Source of the DNA: RGIG3009 sp045578425
GTDB lineage: Bacteria; Bacillota; Clostridia; Oscillospirales; Acutalibacteraceae
NCBI GenBank assembly: GCA_045578425.1
Contig: JAZNKF010000067.1
Location: forward strand, 1-9,450
Length of the DNA stretch: 9,450 nt
Direction of reading: 5' to 3'
Shown: piece by piece, positions 1 through 6,526 of the stretch
Position numbering within the stretch: the first letter of the stretch is position 1
How the letters are laid out: the number at the start of each line of letters is the position of its first letter
Program-made: the position numbers and the translations under genes
The notes under the pieces: model-generated
What the model was told of the DNA's origin: nothing
What the model saw: only the letters and a program-made list of their open reading frames with translations
The model's database searches: none

Positions 1-75
<75 letters not shown>

Positions 76-286
76 GTTGTATATCCAGTGCATCTGCACT
101 AAACACCTCGTTTAGAAAAGCTCTTTGGCTCTTCTTTCGACGCTTTGCGTCGCGTTTCGTCAATTCTTCATTGACCGGATTCTTTTCGAATCTCTTTTTT
201 AAGAAATTACGGGTTGTGTGTTCGTTCTTTCTTTCACATTGTTTAATTTTCAAGGTCCTTTTTGCCAGCCCGTTTTGCGGGATAGC
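76..286 (-). other. rRNA operon leader (pre-16S 5' transcript region)
   Basis: This non-coding stretch lies between the predicted rRNA transcription start (about 286) and the 16S 5' end. It holds several small inverted repeats: 264-272 with 278-286 (nine positions, one mismatch, loop 273-277) at the very start of the transcript; 178-182 with 188-192; 138-143 with 147-152 (CGACGC/GCGTCG); and 87-92 with 95-100 (AGTGCA/TGCACT). On the minus strand, 257-240 reads GACCTTGAAAATTAAACA. This resembles the TTTGAAAACTAAA-type motif that precedes rRNA genes in Firmicutes and overlaps the boxA antitermination signal. No open frame here looks real. The RNase III processing stem partner would lie downstream of 16S, outside the window. 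Confidence 0.75.
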
Positions 287-292
287 TTATAT

Positions 293-321
293 ATATTATC
301 ACTGAAAAAAGCTTTTGTCAA
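293..321 (-). promoter_or_regulatory. rRNA operon promoter (-35/-10)
   Basis: On the minus strand a perfect -35 TTGACA (321-316) is followed after 17 bp by TAATAT (298-293), inside a very AT-rich TGATAATATATATAAG stretch. Transcription should begin about position 286 and run left into the 16S leader. The near-consensus hexamers, the ideal spacing and the A-tracts just upstream are what is expected of a strong rRNA promoter. Only one such promoter is seen here. Confidence 0.85.
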
Positions 322-350
322 CAGTTTTTTTGAAATTTTTTCATTTTTTT
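322..350 (-). promoter_or_regulatory. A-tract UP-like element upstream of the rRNA promoter
   Basis: Immediately upstream of the TTGACA, the minus strand is almost pure A/T and contains three phased runs of A: seven, then six followed by TTT, then seven. This matches the A/T-rich UP elements bound by the RNA polymerase alpha C-terminal domain at rRNA promoters. The element reaches the stop codon of the upstream flippase gene (349-351). No hairpin terminator separates the two. Function is inferred from composition and position. Confidence 0.6.
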
Positions 351-1731
351 AGCGATGTAAAAACCGACGAATACCAAATAAAAATTCTTTACCACACAAA
401 AATAAAACCGCACTAAATATTACCAATTGCCAAATAGCGGAAAAAGGTACGTTATAAAGCAATACTACCGTTTGCCCCAAAAGCAATACCGTGCAAAGAA
501 TGAGACGTAGATAATTCCACCTGATACGTACATATCGTTTGGTATCCCACATACGAACAACAAACACAATCAAGTAGCAAACCAACGTTGCTGCAGCTGC
601 TCCATTCACGCCGTAACGCGGAATCCACAGAACATTCAACACTACGTTTGTCACTGCGCTGATAAGAGCGGTAACCAAGGAACGCACACTCTTCTTTTCC
701 ACCATATATATACTTCCTAAGAAATTTACCATACACGTAAACACCATGGAAATAACCAAAAGCGGAATATATCTCCACGCGCTGTAATATTCAGTTGCAA
801 ACAACACGTGAGGAACCCAACGCGTACAAACAATAATTCCAGACGCCATCACAAACAAAAGCGCACTGTATAATGACATAATTCTGGTATAAAAAGTGTT
901 CCTGTCTTCTTCTTCGGTAACGGCAGAAATTTGCCAAGCATCCATAAAAATACCGGATGCTAACATAATCAGAGAGGGAATTTTATAAGCAGCGGCATAT
1001 AGACCGGTGAATGATTCATCCAAGAATCCTGCCACCAAATAACGGTCAGACACATTGGTAATCCACCATAAAACAGTATTGGGAATCATGGGAATAGCAT
1101 ATTTGAGCATGGAACGCAGTACCGAAAAATCCAACGAGCGGAAATTGATAAAACGATGTAACCGCGCTGTAATGGTTAAAAACACCACCGACAACAAATC
1201 TGCGCAAATGATGGAAAGCATATATCCTAAAATGCCCCATCGCAACACTACCAAAAAAATGATATTGAAGCCAATGGTAGTAACGGTACTCAAAATACCG
1301 TCAATCGCAAAAAGTTTGACACGATTTTGCGCACGAACAAATTGCGCACAAAGAGAACGTAAGGAAGAAGTTAGCACAAACGCGCATAACAACCATGTAT
1401 AATCTGTAATTAAAGGAATTTTAGACAGCAAAGGACTGATGAGCAACAATAAAACACCGCCGCCCAAAAGAGAAAGCAGTCCGGTGGTAAAAACATCACT
1501 TTTGCGCACACCTTTATCCAAACCAAACCGTACCACAGCATTGGTAATACCCAATGTGATTAACGGAAGCAGCAAATTGCCGCTTTGTTGCAACATGTCG
1601 GTAATACCATATTGCCCTTGGGTTAATAATTCGGTATATAAACGCGTTAAAAAGAAGGAAAGCAATTTGGAACTGAACGTGCCAATGGCAAATATCACGG
1701 TGTTTGACAAAAGACGTTTATACTTATCCAT
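349..1731 (-). CDS. Oligosaccharide/polysaccharide flippase (Wzx/MVF-MATE-like, MOP superfamily)
   Basis: This 460-residue membrane protein has about a dozen hydrophobic segments from residue 10 to the end, with short basic loops. The N-terminal stretch SNTVIFAIGTFSSKLLSFF, followed by RLYTELLTQGQYGITDM, is typical of polysaccharide biosynthesis/flippase proteins. The length fits the Polysacc_synt family with its C-terminal half. Such proteins move lipid-linked sugars across the cytoplasmic membrane for capsule, teichoic-acid-like or other envelope polymers; the substrate here cannot be told. The ATG at 1731 is preceded by AAGGGAGG (1750-1743) at an 11-nt spacing, slightly long but acceptable. 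A promoter lies at 1773-1801. No glycosyltransferase genes adjoin it, and the next minus-strand unit is the rRNA operon, so it is an orphan flippase. Its stop overlaps the rRNA UP-like element and no terminator follows. Confidence 0.88.
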   Translation of the reverse strand: MDKYKRLLSNTVIFAIGTFSSKLLSFFLTRLYTELLTQGQYGITDMLQQSGNLLLPLITLGITNAVVRFGLDKGVRKSDVFTTGLLSLLGGGVLLLLISPLLSKIPLITDYTWLLCAFVLTSSLRSLCAQFVRAQNRVKLFAIDGILSTVTTIGFNIIFLVVLRWGILGYMLSIICADLLSVVFLTITARLHRFINFRSLDFSVLRSMLKYAIPMIPNTVLWWITNVSDRYLVAGFLDESFTGLYAAAYKIPSLIMLASGIFMDAWQISAVTEEEDRNTFYTRIMSLYSALLFVMASGIIVCTRWVPHVLFATEYYSAWRYIPLLVISMVFTCMVNFLGSIYMVEKKSVRSLVTALISAVTNVVLNVLWIPRYGVNGAAAATLVCYLIVFVVRMWDTKRYVRIRWNYLRLILCTVLLLGQTVVLLYNVPFSAIWQLVIFSAVLFLCGKEFLFGIRRFLHR

Positions 1732-1772
1732 ATTATAGTTTTCCTCCCTTTCTTAGTGTTTTTACACCAAAT

Positions 1773-1801
1773 AGCATAACCATATTTTCCTCTTCTGTCA
1801 A
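1773..1801 (-). promoter_or_regulatory. Promoter of the flippase gene
   Basis: The minus strand shows a perfect TTGACA (1801-1796), a 17-bp spacer, and TATGCT (1778-1773). The start codon is about 40 bases downstream and the ribosome binding site lies at 1750-1743. It faces away from the promoter at 1815-1843; the two -35 boxes are only 13 bp apart. Confidence 0.7.
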
Positions 1802-1814
1802 GACTTTAAGATAG

Positions 1815-1843
1815 TTGCACTTTTTATAAAAACATGGTATAGT
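1815..1843 (+). promoter_or_regulatory. Extended -10 promoter of the DMT transporter gene
   Basis: TTGCAC (1815-1820), a 17-bp spacer and TATAGT (1838-1843) form a sigma-A-type promoter. A TGG immediately before the -10 (1835-1837) makes it an extended -10. Transcription should start near 1850, leaving about 25 nt of leader before the TTG start at 1875. The in-frame GTG at 1842 lies inside the -10 box, so it cannot be the translation start of this transcript. Confidence 0.7.
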
Positions 1844-1874
1844 GATACAAGTTTTGTTGAAAAGAGGAATTATT

Positions 1875-2780
1875 TTGTCAAACCGTGTCACCTTTCGAGC
1901 AACGCTCTGTCCCCTCTTGGCTGCTTTCATTTGGGGCTCTGCTTTTGTTGCTCAAGATATCGCCGCTAGAGATTTGCCTCCTTTTACCGTTAATGCGGTT
2001 CGCTCTTGGATTGGGGCCTTTGCAATTTTATTATTGTCATTTGCTCTGCGCAAAAAGATGAGCATCCCCTCCGAAAACCGCAACCACTATTATAAACGAC
2101 TAATATGGGGCGGTATTGGTTGCGGCATTTTATTAACCGCCGCCGCCAACCTACAACAAGCAGGTATCGGTGATACCGACCCGGGAAAAGCAGGATTTAT
2201 CACTTCTCTTTACGTTGTTTTAGTTCCGATACTGGGCATCTTTTTTCGCCGTCGCGCTCCCTACACTGTTTGGATAGGTATTGGAGTAGCGTTAGTAGGA
2301 CTATATTTACTTTGCATTAATGAGAGTTTTAGCATTGCACCAAGCGATTTGCTAATTCTATTATGCGCCGTCTTTTTTGCTTTTCAAATTTTGTTAGTAG
2401 ACCGGCTCCAAGACGTTCATGGTATTCATCTTTCGTGTGTACAATTCTTCACCGTGGCTATTTTGAGTACGATTTTAATTTTCGTATTTGAAACTCCTTC
2501 CCTTTCGTTAATCCTCAAACATTGGGCTCCCCTTTTATACATAGGCGTGTTTTCCAGCGGCATTGCCTACACTTTACAAATCATTTCACAAAAAGATGCG
2601 AACCCCACAGTTGTCACCTTGCTTTTAAGTTTGGAATCTGTTTTTGCTGTGTTGACCGGTTGGGTTTTGCTTGGCGATACCCTTTCCACCCGTGAAATTT
2701 GCGGTTGCATTTTGATGTTTTCAGCAGTCACATTAGCAAACATCCCAATTAAGCCCTTATCACGCAAGGGAAAAGCTTAG
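1875..2780 (+). CDS. DMT superfamily (EamA) membrane transporter, TTG start
   Basis: The 301-residue protein is built from two tandem EamA-type halves (about residues 8-140 and 148-290) with roughly ten membrane segments, the usual size for the drug/metabolite transporter family. Typical motifs are PLLAAFIWGSAFVAQ near the N-terminus, GKAGFITSLYVVLVPI closing the first half, and SLESVFAVLTGWVLLGDTLS in the second half. Family members export or import small metabolites such as amino acids; the substrate here is unknown. The frame is open back to a GTG at 1842, but that codon sits in the promoter -10. TTG at 1875 has AAGAGG (1862-1867) seven bases upstream, so I place the start there. The unit is monocistronic, with its own promoter (1815-1843) and a strong terminator at 2807-2848. 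Confidence 0.87.
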   Translation: MSNRVTFRATLCPLLAAFIWGSAFVAQDIAARDLPPFTVNAVRSWIGAFAILLLSFALRKKMSIPSENRNHYYKRLIWGGIGCGILLTAAANLQQAGIGDTDPGKAGFITSLYVVLVPILGIFFRRRAPYTVWIGIGVALVGLYLLCINESFSIAPSDLLILLCAVFFAFQILLVDRLQDVHGIHLSCVQFFTVAILSTILIFVFETPSLSLILKHWAPLLYIGVFSSGIAYTLQIISQKDANPTVVTLLLSLESVFAVLTGWVLLGDTLSTREICGCILMFSAVTLANIPIKPLSRKGKA

Positions 2781-2806
2781 GTTTTGTTTCTTTTCACCAA
2801 TACGCA

Positions 2807-2848
2807 ACCCCGTTTCTTGTTCAAAACAGAGAAACGGGGTCTTTTTTT
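2807..2848 (+). terminator. Rho-independent terminator after the DMT gene
   Basis: ACCCCGTTTCT (2807-2817) pairs perfectly with AGAAACGGGGT (2830-2840), giving an 11-bp stem. It can be extended inside the loop by TGTT/AACA (2818-2821 with 2825-2828). Seven T residues follow at 2842-2848. It ends the monocistronic transporter transcript just before the promoter of the amino-acid ABC operon. Confidence 0.93.
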
Positions 2849-2858
2849 GTTTTTTCAC

Positions 2859-2887
2859 TTTACTTTGCTAACGTGGTAGAGTATAAT
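2859..2887 (+). promoter_or_regulatory. Promoter of the amino-acid ABC operon
   Basis: A perfect TATAAT (2882-2887) lies 17 bp after TTTACT (2859-2864, four of six matches to TTGACA). Transcription should start near 2894, giving a leader of only about 34 nt before the ATG at 2928. That is too short for a T-box or other large riboswitch. No obvious palindromic operator was seen. Confidence 0.72.
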
Positions 2888-2927
2888 GTGAGTACAGCAA
2901 AACAAACACATTTTAGGAGGATTAATT

Positions 2928-3764
2928 ATGAAACGCTTTTTTGCACTTACTTTGGCTGTATTAATGATTGTTGCCTGTTTTGCCGGTTGCGGCAAAGCTA
3001 AGGATGATGACGTTGTCACCAATCCCACCGGTGGCGATACCCAACAAAAAGTAATCACAGTTGGCTACACCATTTATGAACCAATGAACTTCAAAGATGC
3101 CAATGGCAAATTGGTAGGCTACGACACCGAGCTTGCTGAGAAAGTTTTTGGCAACTTGGGCTACAAAGTCATTTTCCAAGAAATCGTTTGGGCAAACAAA
3201 TACACCGATTTGAATTCGGACACCATTGATTGTATTTGGAATGGTTTCACCGCCAATGTTGCTGATGACGACGACGGCGTACAACGTTCTCAAAAAGTAG
3301 ACTTCTCTTACAACTACATGGAAAACCGTCAAGTGGTTGTTGCTAAAAAAGATTCCGGCATTGCTTCGGCAGCAGATTTGAAAGGTAAACTTGGTGTTGG
3401 CGAAAAAGGTTCCGCGGGCGAAACCTATGCTAAAACTTTTGAAGGTGCTACTTTCAAAGGCTTTACGGCACAAACCGAATGCTTGACCGAAGTCATCGGC
3501 GGTACTGCTGATTTTGCAGTGTTAGATGCTCAATTGGCAAAAAGTTATGCCGGCAAAGGTGACTACGCCGACTTGGCAATTGTAGAAGGTTTGTCCAGCG
3601 ACGTTGAGTACTATGCTATCGGCTTCAAAAAAGGTAGCGACTTAACTGCCAAAGTCAACGAACAATTAGAAAAACTCGGTGCCGACGGTACCATTGCTGC
3701 TTTGGCAGACAAATACGGTGTTGCAAATACCGCCATCAAAAACTTCGCTGACCAAAAGAAATAA
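2928..3764 (+). CDS. Amino-acid ABC transporter substrate-binding lipoprotein (SBP family 3)
   Basis: The 278-residue protein begins with a lipoprotein signal: KR, a hydrophobic core, then FAGC with the lipidated cysteine at residue 21. It is predicted to be anchored to the outer face of the membrane after a flexible acidic linker (residues 22-40). The rest is a periplasmic-type family 3 solute-binding domain: ITVGYTIYEPMNF at 43-55, GYDTELAEKVF at 64-74, and IDCIWNGFT near 100. R120, in VQRSQKVDFS, corresponds to the arginine that holds the ligand alpha-carboxylate in this family. Ligands are polar amino acids; which one cannot be read. AGGAGG (2915-2920) lies seven bases before the ATG. It is the first gene of a three-gene importer operon, separated from the permease by a hairpin. 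The usual Pro in the FSxPY motif is Asn here (FSYNY). Confidence 0.93.
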   Translation: MKRFFALTLAVLMIVACFAGCGKAKDDDVVTNPTGGDTQQKVITVGYTIYEPMNFKDANGKLVGYDTELAEKVFGNLGYKVIFQEIVWANKYTDLNSDTIDCIWNGFTANVADDDDGVQRSQKVDFSYNYMENRQVVVAKKDSGIASAADLKGKLGVGEKGSAGETYAKTFEGATFKGFTAQTECLTEVIGGTADFAVLDAQLAKSYAGKGDYADLAIVEGLSSDVEYYAIGFKKGSDLTAKVNEQLEKLGADGTIAALADKYGVANTAIKNFADQKK

Positions 3765-3794
3765 ACAAATTTAATAAACAACATTTACTATGAT

Positions 3795-3825
3795 AGGCGA
3801 ACAGCCCCAAAAGGGTTGTTCGCCT
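3795..3825 (+). promoter_or_regulatory. Intercistronic hairpin between binding protein and permease
   Basis: AGGCGAACAGCCC (3795-3807) pairs with GGGTTGTTCGCCT (3813-3825) to form a 13-bp stem with one G-U pair and a CAAAA loop. Only TTATT-like sequence follows, not a proper T-run, so it is at most a leaky terminator. In binding-protein operons such hairpins commonly protect the upstream message or lower downstream expression, giving excess binding protein. It lies close before the permease Shine-Dalgarno (3830-3835). Confidence 0.75.
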
Positions 3826-3841
3826 TATTGGGGAGTATACT

Positions 3842-4537
3842 ATGAGTTTTTGGGAAGTAACCAAATTTTTGCTTGACGGATTTTACATATCGTTGCTGAT
3901 TTTTGCTGTAACGTTGTTGTTGGGCGCCCCACTTGGATTGCCTATTGCTTTTTGTTCTATGAGCAAATTCAAACCTTTGCAAGCGGTTTCCAAGGTTATC
4001 GTTTGGATTGTGCGCGGCATACCGTTGATGCTTCAAATCTTTATCATTTACTACGTTCCCGGTTTATTGTTTGATAAACCCATTTTCAGTTACATCGATA
4101 AATATATGTTCATGAACTATAACATCATGGATACCGGACGTGTGGTAGCCGTTCTCATCGCCTTTGTTTTAAACTACGCTTGCTACTTTTCGGAAATTTA
4201 TCGCGGTGGTATTGAAAGCATTTCTCGTGGGCAATACGAAGCTGGTTACGTGTTAGGGCTCACAAAATCACAAGTGTTTCGTAAAATCGTTTTAAAACAA
4301 GTTGTCAAGCGCATTGTTCCGCCTATGTCAAACGAAATTATCACGTTGATTAAAGACACAGCGCTTGCTAATTGCATTATGGTAAGTGAGATTATTAAGC
4401 AAGCCAAAGAACTTGCCGCCACCAAAGCTTTGGTGTGGCCCTTGTTCTACACCGGTATATTTTATCTGTTGTTTGTTGGATTACTTACCATACTGTTAGG
4501 ACGATTGGAAAAGAAACTAAGTTATTTTAGGAGTTAA
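3842..4537 (+). CDS. Polar amino-acid ABC transporter permease (HisM/GlnP family)
   Basis: This 231-residue inner-membrane subunit has about five membrane segments, the usual size for the His/Glu/Gln/Arg family. RGIPLMLQIF at 58-67 matches the conserved RGTPLLVQ motif. The cytoplasmic EAA loop, which docks on the ATPase, runs from E133 (EAGYVLGLTKSQVFRKIVL) to about P160; the proline usually found mid-loop is Lys (VLKQ). GGGGAG (3830-3835) lies six bases before the ATG. Only one permease is encoded, so the channel is presumably a homodimer. It is followed two bases after its stop by the ATPase gene, whose ribosome binding site lies within the last codons of this gene, consistent with translational coupling. 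Confidence 0.94.
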   Translation: MSFWEVTKFLLDGFYISLLIFAVTLLLGAPLGLPIAFCSMSKFKPLQAVSKVIVWIVRGIPLMLQIFIIYYVPGLLFDKPIFSYIDKYMFMNYNIMDTGRVVAVLIAFVLNYACYFSEIYRGGIESISRGQYEAGYVLGLTKSQVFRKIVLKQVVKRIVPPMSNEIITLIKDTALANCIMVSEIIKQAKELAATKALVWPLFYTGIFYLLFVGLLTILLGRLEKKLSYFRS

Positions 4538-4539
4538 TC

Positions 4540-5325
4540 ATGGCAATATTAGACGTAACAAACATTAAAAAATGTTTTGGAAAAACCGAAGTTCTCAAAG
4601 GCATCAGTTTTTCCTTAGAAAAAGGCAACGTTTTATCCATTATCGGTTCGTCTGGTAGCGGTAAAACCACATTGCTTCGATGCCTGAATTTTTTGGAAAT
4701 GCCCGACAGTGGAAAAATCACAACAAACGAAAAAGTATTGTTTGAAGATGCCGACAAAGCCACGCTAACCGATGCTCAAATCCGTCAAAACCGATTGCAC
4801 TTTGGTTTAGTTTTCCAAAACTTCAACCTGTTTCCCCAATACAGTGTTTTGGAAAATGTTTGCTTAGCCCCCAAATTGCAAGCAAAAACTCTCCCAAATT
4901 ACAAAACCAATGCCAAACAAATTTTGGCAGATATCGAAGAAAAAGCGCTCAAACTCATTGACGAGGTCGGTCTTTCCGCCAAGCGCGACGCTTATCCGTG
5001 CGAATTATCCGGCGGTCAACAGCAACGCGTGGCAATTGCTCGTGCCTTAGCATTGGATCCGGAAATTTTATTTTTCGATGAGCCCACCTCTGCTTTGGAC
5101 CCGGAACTCACCGGTGAGATTTTGCGGGTCATCAAAGAATTGGCAAAGAAAAATATGACCATGGTCATTGTCACACACGAAATGCAGTTTGCTCGCGACG
5201 TTTCCGACCAAGTCATTTTTATGGACGATGGCGTCATCGTAGAGCAAGGCACTCCTGAGCAAGTCTTTGACCACACACAAAATGAACGTACCAAACTGTT
5301 TTTGGCACGTTTTAACGAGGGATAA
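4540..5325 (+). CDS. Polar amino-acid ABC transporter ATP-binding protein (GlnQ/HisP type)
   Basis: The 261-residue ATPase drives the importer from the cytoplasmic side. All nucleotide-binding motifs are intact: Walker A GSSGSGKT (36-43), Q-loop Q93 in VFQNFNLFPQ, signature LSGGQQQR (156-163), Walker B ILFFDE (166-171) with catalytic E171, D-loop SALD, and the H-loop H203 in VTHEM. The order and the NLFP sequence after the Q-loop are typical of polar amino-acid importers. It is about 20 residues longer than E. coli GlnQ, with extra residues before the Q-loop and before the signature (about 111-140). AGGAG (4529-4533) lies six bases before the ATG. It is the last gene of the operon, closed by the terminator at 5341-5375. 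Confidence 0.95.
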   Translation: MAILDVTNIKKCFGKTEVLKGISFSLEKGNVLSIIGSSGSGKTTLLRCLNFLEMPDSGKITTNEKVLFEDADKATLTDAQIRQNRLHFGLVFQNFNLFPQYSVLENVCLAPKLQAKTLPNYKTNAKQILADIEEKALKLIDEVGLSAKRDAYPCELSGGQQQRVAIARALALDPEILFFDEPTSALDPELTGEILRVIKELAKKNMTMVIVTHEMQFARDVSDQVIFMDDGVIVEQGTPEQVFDHTQNERTKLFLARFNEG

Positions 5326-5340
5326 ATACAAAATATCACA

Positions 5341-5375
5341 AAAAAAGCAACCGTGCTCAGCACGGTTGCTTTTTT
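5341..5375. terminator. Bidirectional rho-independent terminator
   Basis: AGCAACCGTGC (5346-5356) pairs perfectly with GCACGGTTGCT (5360-5370) around a TCA loop. The stem is flanked by A5 on the left (5341-5345) and T5 on the right (5371-5375), so the palindrome spans 16 bp per arm. T-runs follow the stem on both strands. It can therefore end both the plus-strand ABC operon (stop at 5325) and the minus-strand hydrolase gene (stop at 5378-5380, two bases away). Confidence 0.95.
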
Positions 5376-5377
5376 GT

Positions 5378-6418
5378 TTATAGTATGTTTTTTAAAACAT
5401 CGCCAAGAACTTTTGCCATAGAGGCAAAACCCAAATCGTTGGGGTGACATCCGTCAACCGTTCCTTCGTTTTCGGCAAACTCCATTAACGTTCTGCCTTC
5501 AATCATATATACGTTCTTATCACCGTTTGCTTTGGCATTTTGATACGTTGTTTTAATGACTTCCAACCGCTGTTTTTCCTCGTCGTTTAAATAATAAGAC
5601 GGTCTCGACATCATGACAATCGGTATTTCCGGATGTGCCGCACGGATGCATTTAAACATCTTTTCGTGGGTATCCTGTAAAAGTTTCACGCTCAAAGCAT
5701 TATAGTCGTAATCGTACACAAAAATCGACATATCCAGTCCGGAAATATATTCCGCTATCTCGGTTTCCCCTTTGGCACCACCCGAAAAACCAAGATTGAT
5801 ATGATCGCACGACAACCTGCGGGAAATAATGTTTTGGTAAGCGTTACCGGGCCTTGAAGCACATGCTCCTTGCGTAATGGAAGAACCGTAATAAACAATC
5901 GGTTTTTCAACTGTGTACAGTTCAGGAGCTTCAATTGTTGCTGTGTTGCTTACACCGATATGCACTTCACTGACTTCGCTGTAAAGCGGAAAATGAATGG
6001 TTATTTCCCTCATTTGCGCCGATTCAAAATCAATGCAGCTTTCATAACCGTCTCGGTAATCATACGGCGGAACAAAAGTTCCACCATACTGCCCATTCGC
6101 ATACAAATCAAACCCCGCAGAGCCGGTCCAAGCCATGTGAGGCATTTTATAGATAACAGGCAACTTCGCATGGATTGCCACATACGGGCTGTTCGTCTTA
6201 AACCGCACGCGCCCACCGGCAGTATGCGCATACAAACGAATCACATCTTTGCTTACGGTTTGCGCTACACTTTCCGGAAGCCTCATAAACTTTCCGGAAT
6301 CATAGTACACACCGTAAATTTTAAACGGTTCTTGCCTTACATCATAAAACCGAATATCTTCCTTTTGTATATTTGTTTCCACTTTAAAGTTTGCATCAAT
6401 TGCCGAAATATCGCTCAT
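5378..6418 (-). CDS. SGNH/GDSL-type hydrolase (probable carbohydrate or acyl esterase)
   Basis: This 346-residue protein has two parts. The N-terminal domain (about 20-165) is beta-rich and carries GSAGFDLYANGQY (99-111), the GxDLY-like motif of the N-terminal domain that precedes some SGNH esterases. The catalytic domain (about 172-346) has GSSITQG (178-184) with the likely nucleophile S180, block II NLGFSG (208-213), a block III variant DYDYNA with N240, and DGCHPND with the D322/H325 pair. All four SGNH residues are therefore accounted for. Block III DYxNA in place of GxND is, from memory, usual in this subfamily. There is no signal peptide or membrane segment, so it is probably cytoplasmic. 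Substrate is unknown; deacetylation of sugars is a reasonable guess. GGAGG (6430-6426) lies seven bases before the ATG, behind its own promoter (6440-6467). Confidence 0.88.
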   Translation of the reverse strand: MSDISAIDANFKVETNIQKEDIRFYDVRQEPFKIYGVYYDSGKFMRLPESVAQTVSKDVIRLYAHTAGGRVRFKTNSPYVAIHAKLPVIYKMPHMAWTGSAGFDLYANGQYGGTFVPPYDYRDGYESCIDFESAQMREITIHFPLYSEVSEVHIGVSNTATIEAPELYTVEKPIVYYGSSITQGACASRPGNAYQNIISRRLSCDHINLGFSGGAKGETEIAEYISGLDMSIFVYDYDYNALSVKLLQDTHEKMFKCIRAAHPEIPIVMMSRPSYYLNDEEKQRLEVIKTTYQNAKANGDKNVYMIEGRTLMEFAENEGTVDGCHPNDLGFASMAKVLGDVLKNIL

Positions 6419-6439
6419 AAAGTCGCCTCCAATGTGATT

Positions 6440-6467
6440 ATTATAGCATGTGAGCCGAAAAAAGCAA
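6440..6467 (-). promoter_or_regulatory. Promoter of the SGNH hydrolase gene
   Basis: The minus strand has a perfect TATAAT (6445-6440) preceded by TGC (an extended -10), and TTGCTT (6467-6462) 16 bp upstream. Transcription should start near 6433, about 15 nt before the start codon and just upstream of the ribosome binding site. The -35 lies only 12 bases beyond the fucI terminator, so the hydrolase is probably a separate unit. Confidence 0.72.
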
Positions 6468-6479
6468 GCAATTTTTATT

Positions 6480-6516
6480 AAAAGCGGAGATGTCTTTGAA
6501 AGACATCTCCGCTTTT
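6480..6516 (-). terminator. Rho-independent terminator after fucI
   Basis: GCGGAGATGTCT (6484-6495) pairs with AGACATCTCCGC (6501-6512) in a perfect 12-bp stem around a five-base loop. Four A/T pairs (6480-6483 with 6513-6516) extend it. On the minus strand the stem is followed by TTTTAATAAAAATT, an adequate but interrupted U-tract. It lies about ten bases past the fucI stop and should end that transcript before the hydrolase promoter. Confidence 0.88.
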
Positions 6517-6526
6517 TCAGGTTTCA

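Noticed and set aside
2961..3473. Minus-strand open frame of 170 codons inside the binding-protein gene
   Set aside because: It is antisense to a clear family 3 binding protein with signal peptide, promoter and ribosome binding site.
5016..5450. Minus-strand open frame of 144 codons spanning the ATPase 3' end
   Set aside because: It crosses a strong bidirectional terminator and overlaps two well-supported genes. Its translation has no family features.
5870..6481. Plus-strand open frame of 203 codons
   Set aside because: It is antisense to the SGNH hydrolase, low in recognisable motifs, and runs through that gene's promoter and ribosome binding site. It is a shadow frame.
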